Assembly (NCBI GenBank): GCA_943789025.1
Contig: CALSSN010000004.1
Coordinates: 151,950-215,949, forward strand
Direction of reading: 5' to 3'
Length of the DNA stretch: 64,000 nucleotides
Source of the DNA: an uncultured Verrucomicrobiales bacterium
GTDB lineage: Bacteria > Verrucomicrobiota > Verrucomicrobiia > Verrucomicrobiales > DEV007
Below, piece by piece: positions 17,971 through 26,110 of the stretch. The notes beneath the pieces are model-generated. The model saw only the letters and a list, made by a program, of their open reading frames with translations, did no database searches and was not told the DNA's origin. The position numbers were made by a program, and so were the translations under genes. Position 1 is the first letter of the stretch; each line of letters starts with the position of its first letter.

Positions 17971-19419
17971 ATGTCAGAAAAGACCATTTCCTGGGAGTTT
18001 GCTCCCGCGCCTGAAGACTCCCGGCTCGCCATGATCGCGAAGCGCTACGAGCATTTTATCGGTGGCAGGTGGACGCCTCCGAGCGAGGGGAAGTATTTCC
18101 AGACCAGAAACCCTGCCACGGCCAGAAAACTTTCGGAGGTGGCGGCAGGGTCAGCTGCGGATATCGCAAAGGCAGTGGAGGCTGCCCGTCTCGCCTTTCG
18201 CGGTCCGTGGGGGAATATGCCAGCTCGCGAGCGCGGAAAATTTCTCTTTCGTATTGCCCGCCTGATGCAAGAGCGGTCACGCGAACTGGCCGTCACCGAA
18301 ACGCTCGATGGCGGCAAGCCGATCCGCGAATCCCGCGATATCGATATCCCGCTCGCCGCGAACCACTTCTTTTATTATGCTGGCTGGGCAGACAAGCTGG
18401 ACTACGCCTTCCCCAACCGAAGGCCACGGCCCCTCGGCGTCGCCGGCCAGATCATCCCGTGGAATTTCCCCCTTCTGATGGCTGCTTGGAAAATTGCACC
18501 GGCGCTCGCTTGCGGAAACACAGTGGTTCTCAAACCGGCCGAAACCACTCCTCTCACTGCGTTGAAGCTCGCAGAGATACTGGCTGAGGCGGGCCTCCCT
18601 GCAGGAGTCGTCAACATCGTTACTGGCGCGGGTGCAACCGGCGCTGCTCTTGTCGAGCATGACGATGTCGATAAAGTCGCCTTCACGGGGTCAACGGCGG
18701 TGGGGAAAGTCATTCAGAAGACACTGGCTGGGACCGGAAAGAAATGCACGCTCGAGCTCGGCGGAAAGGCCGCTAACATTGTGCTTGAGGATGCCTGCAT
18801 CGACCAGGCGGTCGAAGGTATCGTCAACGGCATCTACTTAAACCAGGGCCACGTCTGCTGTGCTGGATCCCGTCTTTTTGTTCAGGAACCAGTTTACGAG
18901 GAAGTCCTCTGGAAATTGAAGCGTCGCCTCGACACCCTGGTTGTCGGTGACCCGCTCGACAAGAACACCGACATCGGAGCCATCAACTCGAGAGAACAGC
19001 TGACCTCTATTCGACACTACCTCAAGGTCGGTCTGGAAGAGGGAGCCGCCATCTACCAGCCTGATTGCCAGCTTCCATCACGCGGTTATTTTTGTCCGCC
19101 CACACTTTTCACTGAGGTCGCACAGTCCTTTACCATCGCACGCGAAGAGATTTTCGGTCCAGTTCTGGCTGTGCAGACATTCCGCACCCTGTCCGAGGTG
19201 ATCGAGAAGGCCAACAACACACCATACGGTCTGAGCGCAGGCGTCTGGTGCGATAAAGGAGCCCGACTGTTTCAGGTCACTGATGCCCTCGATGCAGGTG
19301 TTGTCTGGGGGAACAGCTACAACAACTTTGATCCCACCAGCCCATTTGGCGGCTGTAAAGAATCTGGCTTCGGGCGCGAAGGCGGGCTTCACGGCCTCGC
19401 TGCTTACCTCGACATCTGA
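17971..19419 (+). CDS. Aldehyde dehydrogenase (NAD(P)+), ALDH16-like catalytic half
   Basis: A complete 482-aa ALDH. Visible motifs are the N-terminal IGGRWTPPSEGKYF, IIPWNFPLLMAAWK with the oxyanion Asn, KPAETTPL for cofactor binding, FTGSTAVGKVI, LELGGKAANIV with the general-base Glu, and NQGHVCCAGSR with the catalytic Cys. The ending PFGGCKESGFGREGG is typical. With deoC upstream it probably oxidises acetaldehyde or glyceraldehyde-type products to acids. The next gene encodes a truncated ALDH; the pair equals the domain order of ALDH16, so the products may form one complex. Confidence 0.95.
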   Translation: MSEKTISWEFAPAPEDSRLAMIAKRYEHFIGGRWTPPSEGKYFQTRNPATARKLSEVAAGSAADIAKAVEAARLAFRGPWGNMPARERGKFLFRIARLMQERSRELAVTETLDGGKPIRESRDIDIPLAANHFFYYAGWADKLDYAFPNRRPRPLGVAGQIIPWNFPLLMAAWKIAPALACGNTVVLKPAETTPLTALKLAEILAEAGLPAGVVNIVTGAGATGAALVEHDDVDKVAFTGSTAVGKVIQKTLAGTGKKCTLELGGKAANIVLEDACIDQAVEGIVNGIYLNQGHVCCAGSRLFVQEPVYEEVLWKLKRRLDTLVVGDPLDKNTDIGAINSREQLTSIRHYLKVGLEEGAAIYQPDCQLPSRGYFCPPTLFTEVAQSFTIAREEIFGPVLAVQTFRTLSEVIEKANNTPYGLSAGVWCDKGARLFQVTDALDAGVVWGNSYNNFDPTSPFGGCKESGFGREGGLHGLAAYLDI

Positions 19420-19471
19420 CCGCTTCCATTCCTTTGTTCTTTCTCCAACTTCAACCTGCAACTCTCTCCTT

Positions 19472-20347
19472 ATGTCTCGCATCGAAGTCCTCAAAACCTG
19501 CAAGCTTTTCATTGGCGGCGACTTTCCGCGCTCCGAATCCGGTCGCCATTTCACGCCGGTTGGGAAAAAGGGAAAGCCTTTGGGAAATTTCTGTCTGGCG
19601 TCGCGCAAAGACTTTCGCAATGCCGTCGTCGCTGCCCGTCTCGCTCAAAAAGGGTGGTCTGCTCGAGCAGCATTCAACCGTTCTCAAATTCTTTACCGGA
19701 TCGCAGAGATGCTTGAAAGCCGCGCTGCCCAGTTTGAGGCAGAGCTCGTTCTCCAAGGATCGCGTCGCGCTGCTGCTCGGAAGGAAGTCGCGCGATCGGT
19801 TGATCTCTGCGTCTGTTACGCAGGTTGGTGTGATAAGTACCAGCAGGTCTTTTCTGCGGTGAACCCGGTGGCCAGCTCCCACTTTAACTTTTCGGTTCCT
19901 GTTCCGGTCGGGGTTGTTGCAGCCATCGCGCCTGAATGCTCTGCCCTCGTCGGTCTTCTCGGCACCGTCTTTCCAATTCTCGCTGGCGGGAATTCGGCGG
20001 TCGTGCTGGCCTCGGAAACGAAGCCGCTCTCGGCGGTTGCCCTTGCGGAGGTACTGGCTACCTCCGACCTCCCGGGAGGGGTCGTTAACATCCTTACCGG
20101 CCACCGTGAGGAGCTTCTTCCCCCCATGGCTACTCACATGGATGTCAACGCAATCGTTGCCTCTGACCTGACCGCTGCGGAACAAACAGCCGTGCATTCT
20201 GACTCCGCGGGTAACCTCAAGCGTCCGGTCTTTCACGCCACGGACGTGGCAGATGAGGAGAGCCCGTTTACGATTCTTGCTACCCAAGAGATCAAGACGA
20301 CATGGCACCCGGTAGAAGCCTCCATCGCCGGTGGTTCCAGCTACTGA
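19472..20347 (+). CDS. Truncated aldehyde dehydrogenase-like protein lacking the catalytic Cys (ALDH16 C-terminal-type)
   Basis: I choose ATG 19472 rather than the track's 19283, which overlaps the upstream ALDH. This yields 291 aa. The protein covers an ALDH N-terminal/NAD-binding fold (KLFIGGDFPRSESGRHF; VPVGVVAAIAPECSALVGLL; LPGGVVNILTG) but has no NQGQxC motif and no C-terminal catalytic domain, and stops after IKTTWHPV. It looks like the second, pseudoenzyme ALDH domain of ALDH16 proteins rather than a decayed gene. The frame is clean, codon use matches its neighbours, and it sits 52 bp after the active ALDH. A structural or regulatory role in an ALDH complex is inferred. Confidence 0.85.
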   Translation: MSRIEVLKTCKLFIGGDFPRSESGRHFTPVGKKGKPLGNFCLASRKDFRNAVVAARLAQKGWSARAAFNRSQILYRIAEMLESRAAQFEAELVLQGSRRAAARKEVARSVDLCVCYAGWCDKYQQVFSAVNPVASSHFNFSVPVPVGVVAAIAPECSALVGLLGTVFPILAGGNSAVVLASETKPLSAVALAEVLATSDLPGGVVNILTGHREELLPPMATHMDVNAIVASDLTAAEQTAVHSDSAGNLKRPVFHATDVADEESPFTILATQEIKTTWHPVEASIAGGSSY

Positions 20348-20374
20348 GAGATATTGCGAGCACCGACTTTTTTC

Positions 20375-20833
20375 ATGTCTGCTTTAAAGCTCCATCCCAG
20401 ACTCGCGGCAGGAACTCACCCATTGGGTAGCCGCGACGATTGCCTTGTCCTCCTCAAGGACAATGCCCTCTTCCCCTGGGTTCTTATCGTCCCCGAGGTC
20501 GAGGAGGGTGTCGAAGACCTTCATGAGCTTTCGCTCGAACGTTTCCTTGAGGTCACCATCCTGGTTCGTGATGTCTCGCGCTTCCTCTCTGAGCACTTCC
20601 AACCGGAAAAGCTTAACGTCGCCTGCATCGGCAATCAGGTTCGTCAGATGCACATTCACATCGTTGGGCGCTCCAAGGACGATCCGGCCTGGCCTGGCAC
20701 CGTTTGGACTGAGGTTCCTAAGCGCCCGTGGTGTGGAACCAGGGTCGAGGCGATCCGCAGTGCCGCAGCGCATCTCTTCACTGATGCGATGCTTCTACGC
20801 AAGTCGCCTGCAACTCGATCCGAGCAGGAATGA
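20375..20833 (+). CDS. HIT-family (histidine triad) protein
   Basis: A 152-aa HIT protein starting at ATG 20375. The triad is visible as QMHIHIVGR at about residue 95-103 (H-x-H-x; the third His position is replaced), preceded by NVACIGNQV. Upstream LVLLKDNALFPWVLIVPEVE matches the N-terminal HIT strand pattern. HIT proteins hydrolyse or transfer nucleotide phosphoramidates or dinucleotides; this FHIT/GalT-like short class is poorly characterised. It is the fourth gene of the deoC operon. Confidence 0.88.
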   Translation: MSALKLHPRLAAGTHPLGSRDDCLVLLKDNALFPWVLIVPEVEEGVEDLHELSLERFLEVTILVRDVSRFLSEHFQPEKLNVACIGNQVRQMHIHIVGRSKDDPAWPGTVWTEVPKRPWCGTRVEAIRSAAAHLFTDAMLLRKSPATRSEQE

Positions 20834-20876
20834 TCGAGGCTTGCGAGGCGCAGGGAAAGATCGAGATTTATGGAAG

Positions 20877-21242
20877 ATGATCGGTTCCCGCATCACTGCC
20901 CTCCGCAATGCCCTGCGAGGGCTTTTTGAGACCCTGATGCATGAAACTCATGGCCGGATCGAATTTGTCTTTGCCACCGCTGCCATCGGGATCGGCGTCT
21001 GGCTTGAGATTGCGCTCTGGGAGTGGATTGCGGTGGTTTTTGCCATCGCCACTGTTGTGGCGTCAGAGTGCCTGAACACTGGTCTTGAGCACCTTGCCGA
21101 TCGCGTCACCAAGGAAGAGGATACTCTGGTAAGAAAAGCCAAGGACGCGGCGGCAGCAGGAGTTTTCGTTGCCGTGTTGGGTGCCTCCGCAGTGGGTGGT
21201 CTGATCTTCCTTCCTAAGCTCTGGGCGCTGGTAATCGGGTAG
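20877..21242 (+). CDS. dgkA: Prokaryotic diacylglycerol kinase / undecaprenol kinase
   Basis: A small integral membrane lipid kinase. The track ORF starts far upstream inside the HIT gene; ATG 20877 gives 121 aa, the normal DgkA length. The signature ASECLNTGLEHLADRVT ... VRKAKDAAAAGV contains the catalytic Glu and the conserved Asn-Thr and Lys-Asp residues. Three TM helices are visible (FVFATAAIGIGVWLEIAL, WIAVVFAIATVVA, AGVFVAVLGASAVGGLIFL). It phosphorylates diacylglycerol or undecaprenol in the inner membrane. It ends the deoC operon. Confidence 0.93.
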   Translation: MIGSRITALRNALRGLFETLMHETHGRIEFVFATAAIGIGVWLEIALWEWIAVVFAIATVVASECLNTGLEHLADRVTKEEDTLVRKAKDAAAAGVFVAVLGASAVGGLIFLPKLWALVIG

Positions 21243-21273
21243 GGCAGAGGAAAAAAAATAATCAAATTCGCTT

Positions 21274-22380
21274 TCAGAATTGATGTAAGGGCACCCCGGT
21301 GCCGCCGACCTGGTCGAGTAAAGCTTGGACCTTGGATCTCCAGATCCCGAGATCGGGAGGGGTTGTCGCCCGGCCGGATTTGGGGAAGAAGAGGTAGGTG
21401 ACAGCCAGAGAATCAATAGCACGCTGTTTTCCGGTGGCCTTAGGATTGATCGCTTTGGCCAGCTTCAGCGAAGCCTCACCAATTTTGTTGTCGGGCCCTG
21501 CGTCCCCGAGCACGGCCGGAAAAATGTTCCTCTTGTAGATCACCGCGGCGTAGTCCCCGATATTTGGCGCGAACGCAGCCTTGCTTGAAACCCAGCTTTT
21601 GGGTAGGACGACGAATGGGTCGTCGGTAGCCAGAAGATAGCTCCGCCTCGAAAGGCCGGTGCGGGTGCCGCTTCCCATGCCGCGTGCTTTGATTCGGTAG
21701 ATCTGATCATCGCAGGTATCGAGAAGCTCGCGCCAGACGACTCCCCCGTCTTGAGCCGCCTCGAGCTGGATCTGCACCCGCATGGCCTCAAGCCGCTTCA
21801 AGGCACCGGGGTAGTAGCCAAGGAATGGATTTGGGGTGGATGAGGATCTCTTCGCCCAACTCATGGAGGTCTCCGGTAGGAACCAGTCTGAACTCCGTGC
21901 GATGTTGTAGTCGGTGAGGCCCGGTCTCCTCGCTGGGTCAGAGCCGTCTGTGACGCAGTCCATATCCGCCTGGACCAGAAGAACCCGTCGTCCGGTATCC
22001 GGGTGCTGGAGTCGGAGGATTGTCTCGCAGTCGAACCAGTTGTGCGGAGTCAGCGAGGATCCAGCTTTGAGGCTTCGAATTTTCGCTGCATAAAGGTCCT
22101 CCCAGCGCGAAGAAACGACTGCCTTGGCCATCAATTTTTCTAGATCAGGAAGGACGTCAGTGAGCGCGGGATTGATTCTTTTGAGCTCGGCTAAGGTTCG
22201 GGCAGGATGCGGTTTCCGAAGCGTCATGGTCGAAACAATCGGCCCGGAAGCGGTGGCTCCACGCATGGTCGAAGCGCCCCCTCCTCCCTCTGAAACAAGA
22301 ACCTTCTCTGCTTTCGGGAATTGACCAAGAATCAGCGCAGGACAACCAATCAGGAAAAGGAACAGAAAAAGAGATTTCAT
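21274..22380 (-). CDS. Secreted GH75-type (fungal-type) chitosanase-like protein
   Basis: ATG 22380 gives 368 aa with a signal peptide (MKSLFLFLFLIGCPALILG) and an AAGGG-like ribosome binding site; in-frame ATGs at 22392 and 22401 are alternatives. The C-terminal half resembles glycoside hydrolase family 75: VLLVQADMDCVTDGSDPARR, DDPFVVLPKSWV, and GDYAAVIYKRNIFPAVLGD followed by GPDNKIGEASLKLAKAI. This family hydrolyses chitosan; the Asp and Glu in these motifs would be catalytic. The assignment is from recall of the family pattern. It is convergent with dgkA. Confidence 0.72.
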   Translation of the reverse strand: MKSLFLFLFLIGCPALILGQFPKAEKVLVSEGGGGASTMRGATASGPIVSTMTLRKPHPARTLAELKRINPALTDVLPDLEKLMAKAVVSSRWEDLYAAKIRSLKAGSSLTPHNWFDCETILRLQHPDTGRRVLLVQADMDCVTDGSDPARRPGLTDYNIARSSDWFLPETSMSWAKRSSSTPNPFLGYYPGALKRLEAMRVQIQLEAAQDGGVVWRELLDTCDDQIYRIKARGMGSGTRTGLSRRSYLLATDDPFVVLPKSWVSSKAAFAPNIGDYAAVIYKRNIFPAVLGDAGPDNKIGEASLKLAKAINPKATGKQRAIDSLAVTYLFFPKSGRATTPPDLGIWRSKVQALLDQVGGTGVPLHQF

Positions 22381-22625
22381 GATGCCCTTCATCTTATGCA
22401 TGGGAGATGGCTGAGCGAAACCAGGTTCTGGAAGGCAGGAGAGAATTTCCCGTTTTTGGAAGCTTTGATTTTAAAAAAAAAGCTCCTACGACACGATCCC
22501 TTGGCGTGCAGAAATGATCAACCCGCGGGTACGGGATAAAACAAAACTTTCATGACGGAACCCGCATAGAATATCGAAAGCGAAGTCTCTCCCGTTTCCG
22601 TGTCAGTGAGCGTTTAGTTTTACCC

Positions 22626-24239
22626 TCAGGAGGGCAGAGGCTTTCGCCGTCTTCGCAATACCACCGACACAGCTCCAAGCAGGAGCAGGAGCACGCGGGA
22701 AGGTTCTGGAGCACCTCCAAAGATTGGGAATGGTTCGCTCTGGAGTCGAAGAAGAATATCATTGCCGTTATCGCCAAGGAAGATTTCTGCTGATAAACTA
22801 CCGATCGTACCCTGAGAATTTCCGATGCTTCCGGCAATTAGTTCTAGGTTATCAAAAAGTGTGATAGTGTCGCCATCTGAGAGGCCGCCGAGATCAGTGA
22901 AGGTAAAATCCTCAAAATCCAACGTGCCCATAATCAGTTGGGCTCCAGCGAGCAGACTTACCTGATCACTCCCGCCGCCCGCTAAATCAAAGAGAAGCCC
23001 GCCATTGTTATCTCCAGTGAGACCAGAGATATCAAGATCTGCACCGAAGACGAGGTCACCAACAACACCTGCGGTAGCTCCTGGTGAAAGGAATGACCCA
23101 GTCCCTATCGTCGTGGCTCCGGCGATGCTGCCATCTCCACCGAGTGTTCCGTTACTGACGGTCAGGCTGCCACTACCGACTCCTGAGCCACTGGTGTTAT
23201 TGACGAGCAGGGTTCCGCCGCTCACGGTGGTTCCGCCGTCGTAGGTATTAGCTTCAGAAAGAGTGAGAATGCCGTCCCCGGTTTTTTCGACACCATCTCC
23301 ACCTGAGCCATCGTTGGTTAGAGTGGTTGCGATGATGAGAGAGGACCCGGCAGCCACATCAATCTCGGCAGCCTCCGAGGAGCCTTCATCCGTGCCTGTG
23401 GGAGCTTCATTGAGCGCGAGAGATTCGAGCCCGTTGATCGTGACAGCTCCCTCCTCCACTTTGATTCCGGTAAGAACCACTCCAGATTCATCTGCGGTGA
23501 TTGTTGAGCTTCCGGTTACGTCATCACCTGCTGAAAACGTAGCCACGTTACCAGTAGTGCCATTGTTATACCACCCTCCGGTGGCATCGGTGCCGAGCGG
23601 GTTCAGTGACCAAGTAGTGTCTGACCAATTGCCGTCGCCTGAGTCTGTGCCTGATCCACCCGCAGTAGCCCCGTCAATGTCCCAGATCGTGCCTACAGCT
23701 GGGAAGGCAAAATCAATGCGGTTTTCAGGAGCTAGCGTCGCGTCGTAATTAGAGAACTGATACACCGTGTAAGTGCCGATGCCCTTGTCAGGTGCGGCGA
23801 AAAGCGCATCAATTGTCGTGCCAGTCCAAGTGAAGGTTCCCGTTGGGGAAATTGTAGCACCTGGAGCTAGGTTCTCATCGGAAACGATTAAGAGGGTGGT
23901 ATTGTAACTGATCCGGTTACTTTCGCCAGTACTGACGTCTGGAGCTCCGTTCAATCCTGATGAGAAGAATGTTCCGCCACCGTATATATCGACGATATCA
24001 CCACTAACACCAGAATCGAGCTGATTGTCAGCCCCTAAGCTAAAATTCCCCAAACTGAGCGAGTCATTATTTTGCACTACAAGTGGTAAAACCGCCGAAC
24101 CAGAAATGGAAGCCTCAACATTCGCGCCAACCTCGCTGAACGAGAAAATGATGGCAGCGTCACTGCGCATGCAGCCTAAGCCACACAGTAAGCTGAGCGC
24201 TGCTGCGCGCAGATTACAACTTAAGGGGAAACGAAGCAC
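22626..24239 (-). CDS. PEP-CTERM-sorted surface protein with autotransporter-type beta-strand repeats
   Basis: A 537-aa Gly/Ser/Thr/Asp-rich protein starting at GTG 24239. A signal peptide occupies residues 1-28 (ending MRSDAA). The middle contains a beta-helix repeat typical of autotransporter-associated beta-strand proteins (LTLSEANTYDGGTTVSGGTL, LTVSNGTLGGDGSIAGATTI). The C-terminus is a PEP-CTERM/exosortase sorting tag: the motif APEPSR, a hydrophobic stretch LLLLLGAVSVVL and RRRRK. Such proteins are exported, then processed by an exosortase in EPS-forming Gram-negative bacteria, including many Verrucomicrobiota. No exosortase gene is in this window. Confidence 0.9.
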   Translation of the reverse strand: MLRFPLSCNLRAAALSLLCGLGCMRSDAAIIFSFSEVGANVEASISGSAVLPLVVQNNDSLSLGNFSLGADNQLDSGVSGDIVDIYGGGTFFSSGLNGAPDVSTGESNRISYNTTLLIVSDENLAPGATISPTGTFTWTGTTIDALFAAPDKGIGTYTVYQFSNYDATLAPENRIDFAFPAVGTIWDIDGATAGGSGTDSGDGNWSDTTWSLNPLGTDATGGWYNNGTTGNVATFSAGDDVTGSSTITADESGVVLTGIKVEEGAVTINGLESLALNEAPTGTDEGSSEAAEIDVAAGSSLIIATTLTNDGSGGDGVEKTGDGILTLSEANTYDGGTTVSGGTLLVNNTSGSGVGSGSLTVSNGTLGGDGSIAGATTIGTGSFLSPGATAGVVGDLVFGADLDISGLTGDNNGGLLFDLAGGGSDQVSLLAGAQLIMGTLDFEDFTFTDLGGLSDGDTITLFDNLELIAGSIGNSQGTIGSLSAEIFLGDNGNDILLRLQSEPFPIFGGAPEPSRVLLLLLGAVSVVLRRRRKPLPS

Positions 24240-24259
24240 GACTGAGAGAAGAGGTTGTA

Positions 24260-24290
24260 GAGCTCTAGTGGAGCTCTAGTGGAGCTCTGG
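24260..24290 (+). repeat. Tandem 11-bp repeat (gagctctagtg) upstream of the PEP-CTERM gene
   Basis: Two perfect units and a partial third follow each other about 20 bp upstream of the GTG start at 24239 (the gene runs on the minus strand). Each unit contains the palindrome GAGCTC. The location in the 5' leader allows a role in expression control or phase variation, but this is inference. The rest of 24291-24496 holds nothing I recognise. Confidence 0.75.
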
Positions 24291-24496
24291 GAAAGGGTAT
24301 TTTTAAAAAAGGCGGCGACCGGAAGAGAAAATGACTAAAACATGAGGATCGTAACACGTTTCATCGGCTTGACAAGGCGTTTAACCGCTTGCAAAGGGTT
24401 TGGCTTCGGGTGTTTAGCGAAGGTGTCATATGTCTTCTCATGCCGGCTCCTGGCCCTCTGGCGGTGAGAAATTTTCATCCACTAATACCTGGCCAT

Positions 24497-25531
24497 TCAT
24501 GTTGGGGTAGGTGGATCAAAATCTGGGCCTGGCTCGGATTCGGATCGTAAGGTGGCAGAGACTTTTTCAGTCAGCTGAAGCAGCAGGTGATCGCGCTCTT
24601 TTTTCAGCTTGGAAATTTCGCTGCGCAGCCCTGCATCTGTATCCTGTCCGCCGGTGGCGCGTGCTTTAGCGAGCTCGACCTTCAACTGGTCCCGTTCCCG
24701 CTCGAGGGCGATCGATGTGCCAGTCATGCCGGAGAGCGCAGAGCCACCTCCCCCGCCTTTCACCTGGAGAAGCTTCTTTTTTGCCGTCTCAAGTTCGCCA
24801 TTGAGGCGGGCATTCTCCTCACGTAATGCTGCTTCGGCGAGCGGATCTTCCGCTGACCTTGTTGCCGCTGCAGCAGCAGCTGCGGCGCTTCCAGTCCGCG
24901 CCTCGTCAGCGAGCTGAAGAAGGGACTTCTTGTCGCCCGCCTGCACCTTGACGAGGATCTCACGCAGGCGAACATTCTCGAGTCTGAGCTCCTTGAGGTT
25001 GTCGTCTCGCTCGTCCCTGAATCCGACCAGATCGTGCACCTCGCGAGCTTGGAGAAGTTTCAGTTCTTCGCCGGTCCTTGCTGCCTCGGCCTGAGCCTTC
25101 CGAATTTGAGTGTCTTTTCTCTCGAGGGCCCGCTTCACTTCCGAGTGGTCCGCGCCACTGACCGAGGTTTTTTTAAAACTCTCGAGCTCTTTGCGGACGG
25201 AATCGCGTTCTTGTTCGAGTTGTTTGATCTCCGAATCGGCGGCAACCAACTTCGATTTTATTGCTTCGAACTCGTCGCGGGGAGCGGTGCTTTTCTCAAG
25301 ACTTTTGACCCTGGTTTCAAGCTTATCTCTCCTTTTGCGAAGCTTTTGCGCTTGCTGTTCGGCCTTCGCTTTGTCTGAGGTTGCTTGCCCGGCCTCGTTC
25401 TCGAGACGATCGACCGTGGACGTGAGATTGTGCCCGCGCAGAGCCCAGCCGATAAGGAGACCGGCGCTACCGGAAACGAAGAGCCAGGGGAAAATTTTAA
25501 GAAAAAGCCAGAAGTAGGGTTCCATGGTCAT
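24497..25531 (-). CDS. Membrane-anchored long coiled-coil protein
   Basis: Function not recognised. A 344-aa protein with one N-terminal TM helix (FPWLFVSGSAGLLIGWAL, residues about 14-31) followed by about 280 residues of nearly uninterrupted charged coiled coil (Ala/Glu/Lys/Leu/Arg heptads). It includes an Ala-rich stretch (SAAAAAAATRS) and a short Gly-rich break (VKGGGGGSAL). The C-terminus is proline-rich. It probably spans the periplasm or extends into the cytoplasm as a structural or tethering element. The adjacent upstream gene encodes a small TM/BON-like protein on the same strand, so the two may act together in the envelope. Confidence 0.8.
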   Translation of the reverse strand: MTMEPYFWLFLKIFPWLFVSGSAGLLIGWALRGHNLTSTVDRLENEAGQATSDKAKAEQQAQKLRKRRDKLETRVKSLEKSTAPRDEFEAIKSKLVAADSEIKQLEQERDSVRKELESFKKTSVSGADHSEVKRALERKDTQIRKAQAEAARTGEELKLLQAREVHDLVGFRDERDDNLKELRLENVRLREILVKVQAGDKKSLLQLADEARTGSAAAAAAAATRSAEDPLAEAALREENARLNGELETAKKKLLQVKGGGGGSALSGMTGTSIALERERDQLKVELAKARATGGQDTDAGLRSEISKLKKERDHLLLQLTEKVSATLRSESEPGPDFDPPTPT

Positions 25532-25563
25532 GGTGAGAGGGAATGAAAGTGAGACGCTCGCAA

Positions 25564-25632
25564 TGGGTGAGTGGGTGAGTGGGTGGTTGCTTGGTGAGTG
25601 AATGAGAGGGCGGAGGCGGGTGGTTGCTTGGT
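25564..25632. repeat. Short direct repeats between two envelope genes
   Basis: GTGAGTGG-type octamers are followed by two copies of gggtggttgcttggt (25581-25595 and 25618-25632). The stretch is T/G-rich and non-coding, and looks like slippage-generated sequence. Confidence 0.6.
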
Positions 25633-25636
25633 TGCC

Positions 25637-26011
25637 TTATCGCTCGCTGCCCCCTGTGCTTTCTAAAGCAGGATCTGTGTTTGTGGAGGTGCCAACCCGG
25701 ACACCGTCGACGTGAACCGCAGTCACTCCAGGCATGGAGCGACCGAAGCGAGCAGGAACATCCATGGTCAGGAGGGTAGCCGCGAGGCGGTCACGGGAAT
25801 TTTCCGACTCGACGTCGCCTGAGACGAAGGCCTCCTGGCCGCGAAACTCGATTTTTACCTTGTCCAGAAGTGTTGCGGTGACAGCATCTTCTCGCAGGGT
25901 AGAAGCTGCGCTTTTGCTGAGGGTGTTTTGGATATCACTGTGCCCAGCCAAAGTCGCGATGAACGCGCCGAGGAGGGCAACAAGGAAGACATAGAAGAGA
26001 GCCTGTTTCAT
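25637..26011 (-). CDS. Small membrane-anchored protein with BON-like segment
   Basis: A 124-aa protein with an N-terminal signal anchor (LFYVFLVALLGAFIATLAGH) and a following region, DKVKIEFRGQEAFVSGDVES ... PGVTAVHVDGVRVG. The strand pattern and the 'v.V.G.V.s...r......l..v.gV..V...v.v' spacing resemble a BON domain, which binds membranes. The C-terminus is short and polar. It lies upstream of the coiled-coil gene across a repeat-containing 105-bp gap. Exact function unknown. Confidence 0.7.
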   Translation of the reverse strand: MKQALFYVFLVALLGAFIATLAGHSDIQNTLSKSAASTLREDAVTATLLDKVKIEFRGQEAFVSGDVESENSRDRLAATLLTMDVPARFGRSMPGVTAVHVDGVRVGTSTNTDPALESTGGSER

Positions 26012-26110
26012 GACATACGAAGAAGAATAGCAAGGCGGGAATCATTAGCCTATCCTCCCAGTGGATGCTAGTTGGAATGGTTTATTCCCCTGTCATAGCA
26101 TTGCAGCGCC

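Noticed and set aside
19283-19471. Upstream extension of the truncated ALDH
   Set aside because: It overlaps the 3' end of the preceding ALDH out of frame; ATG 19472 begins the family-like sequence.
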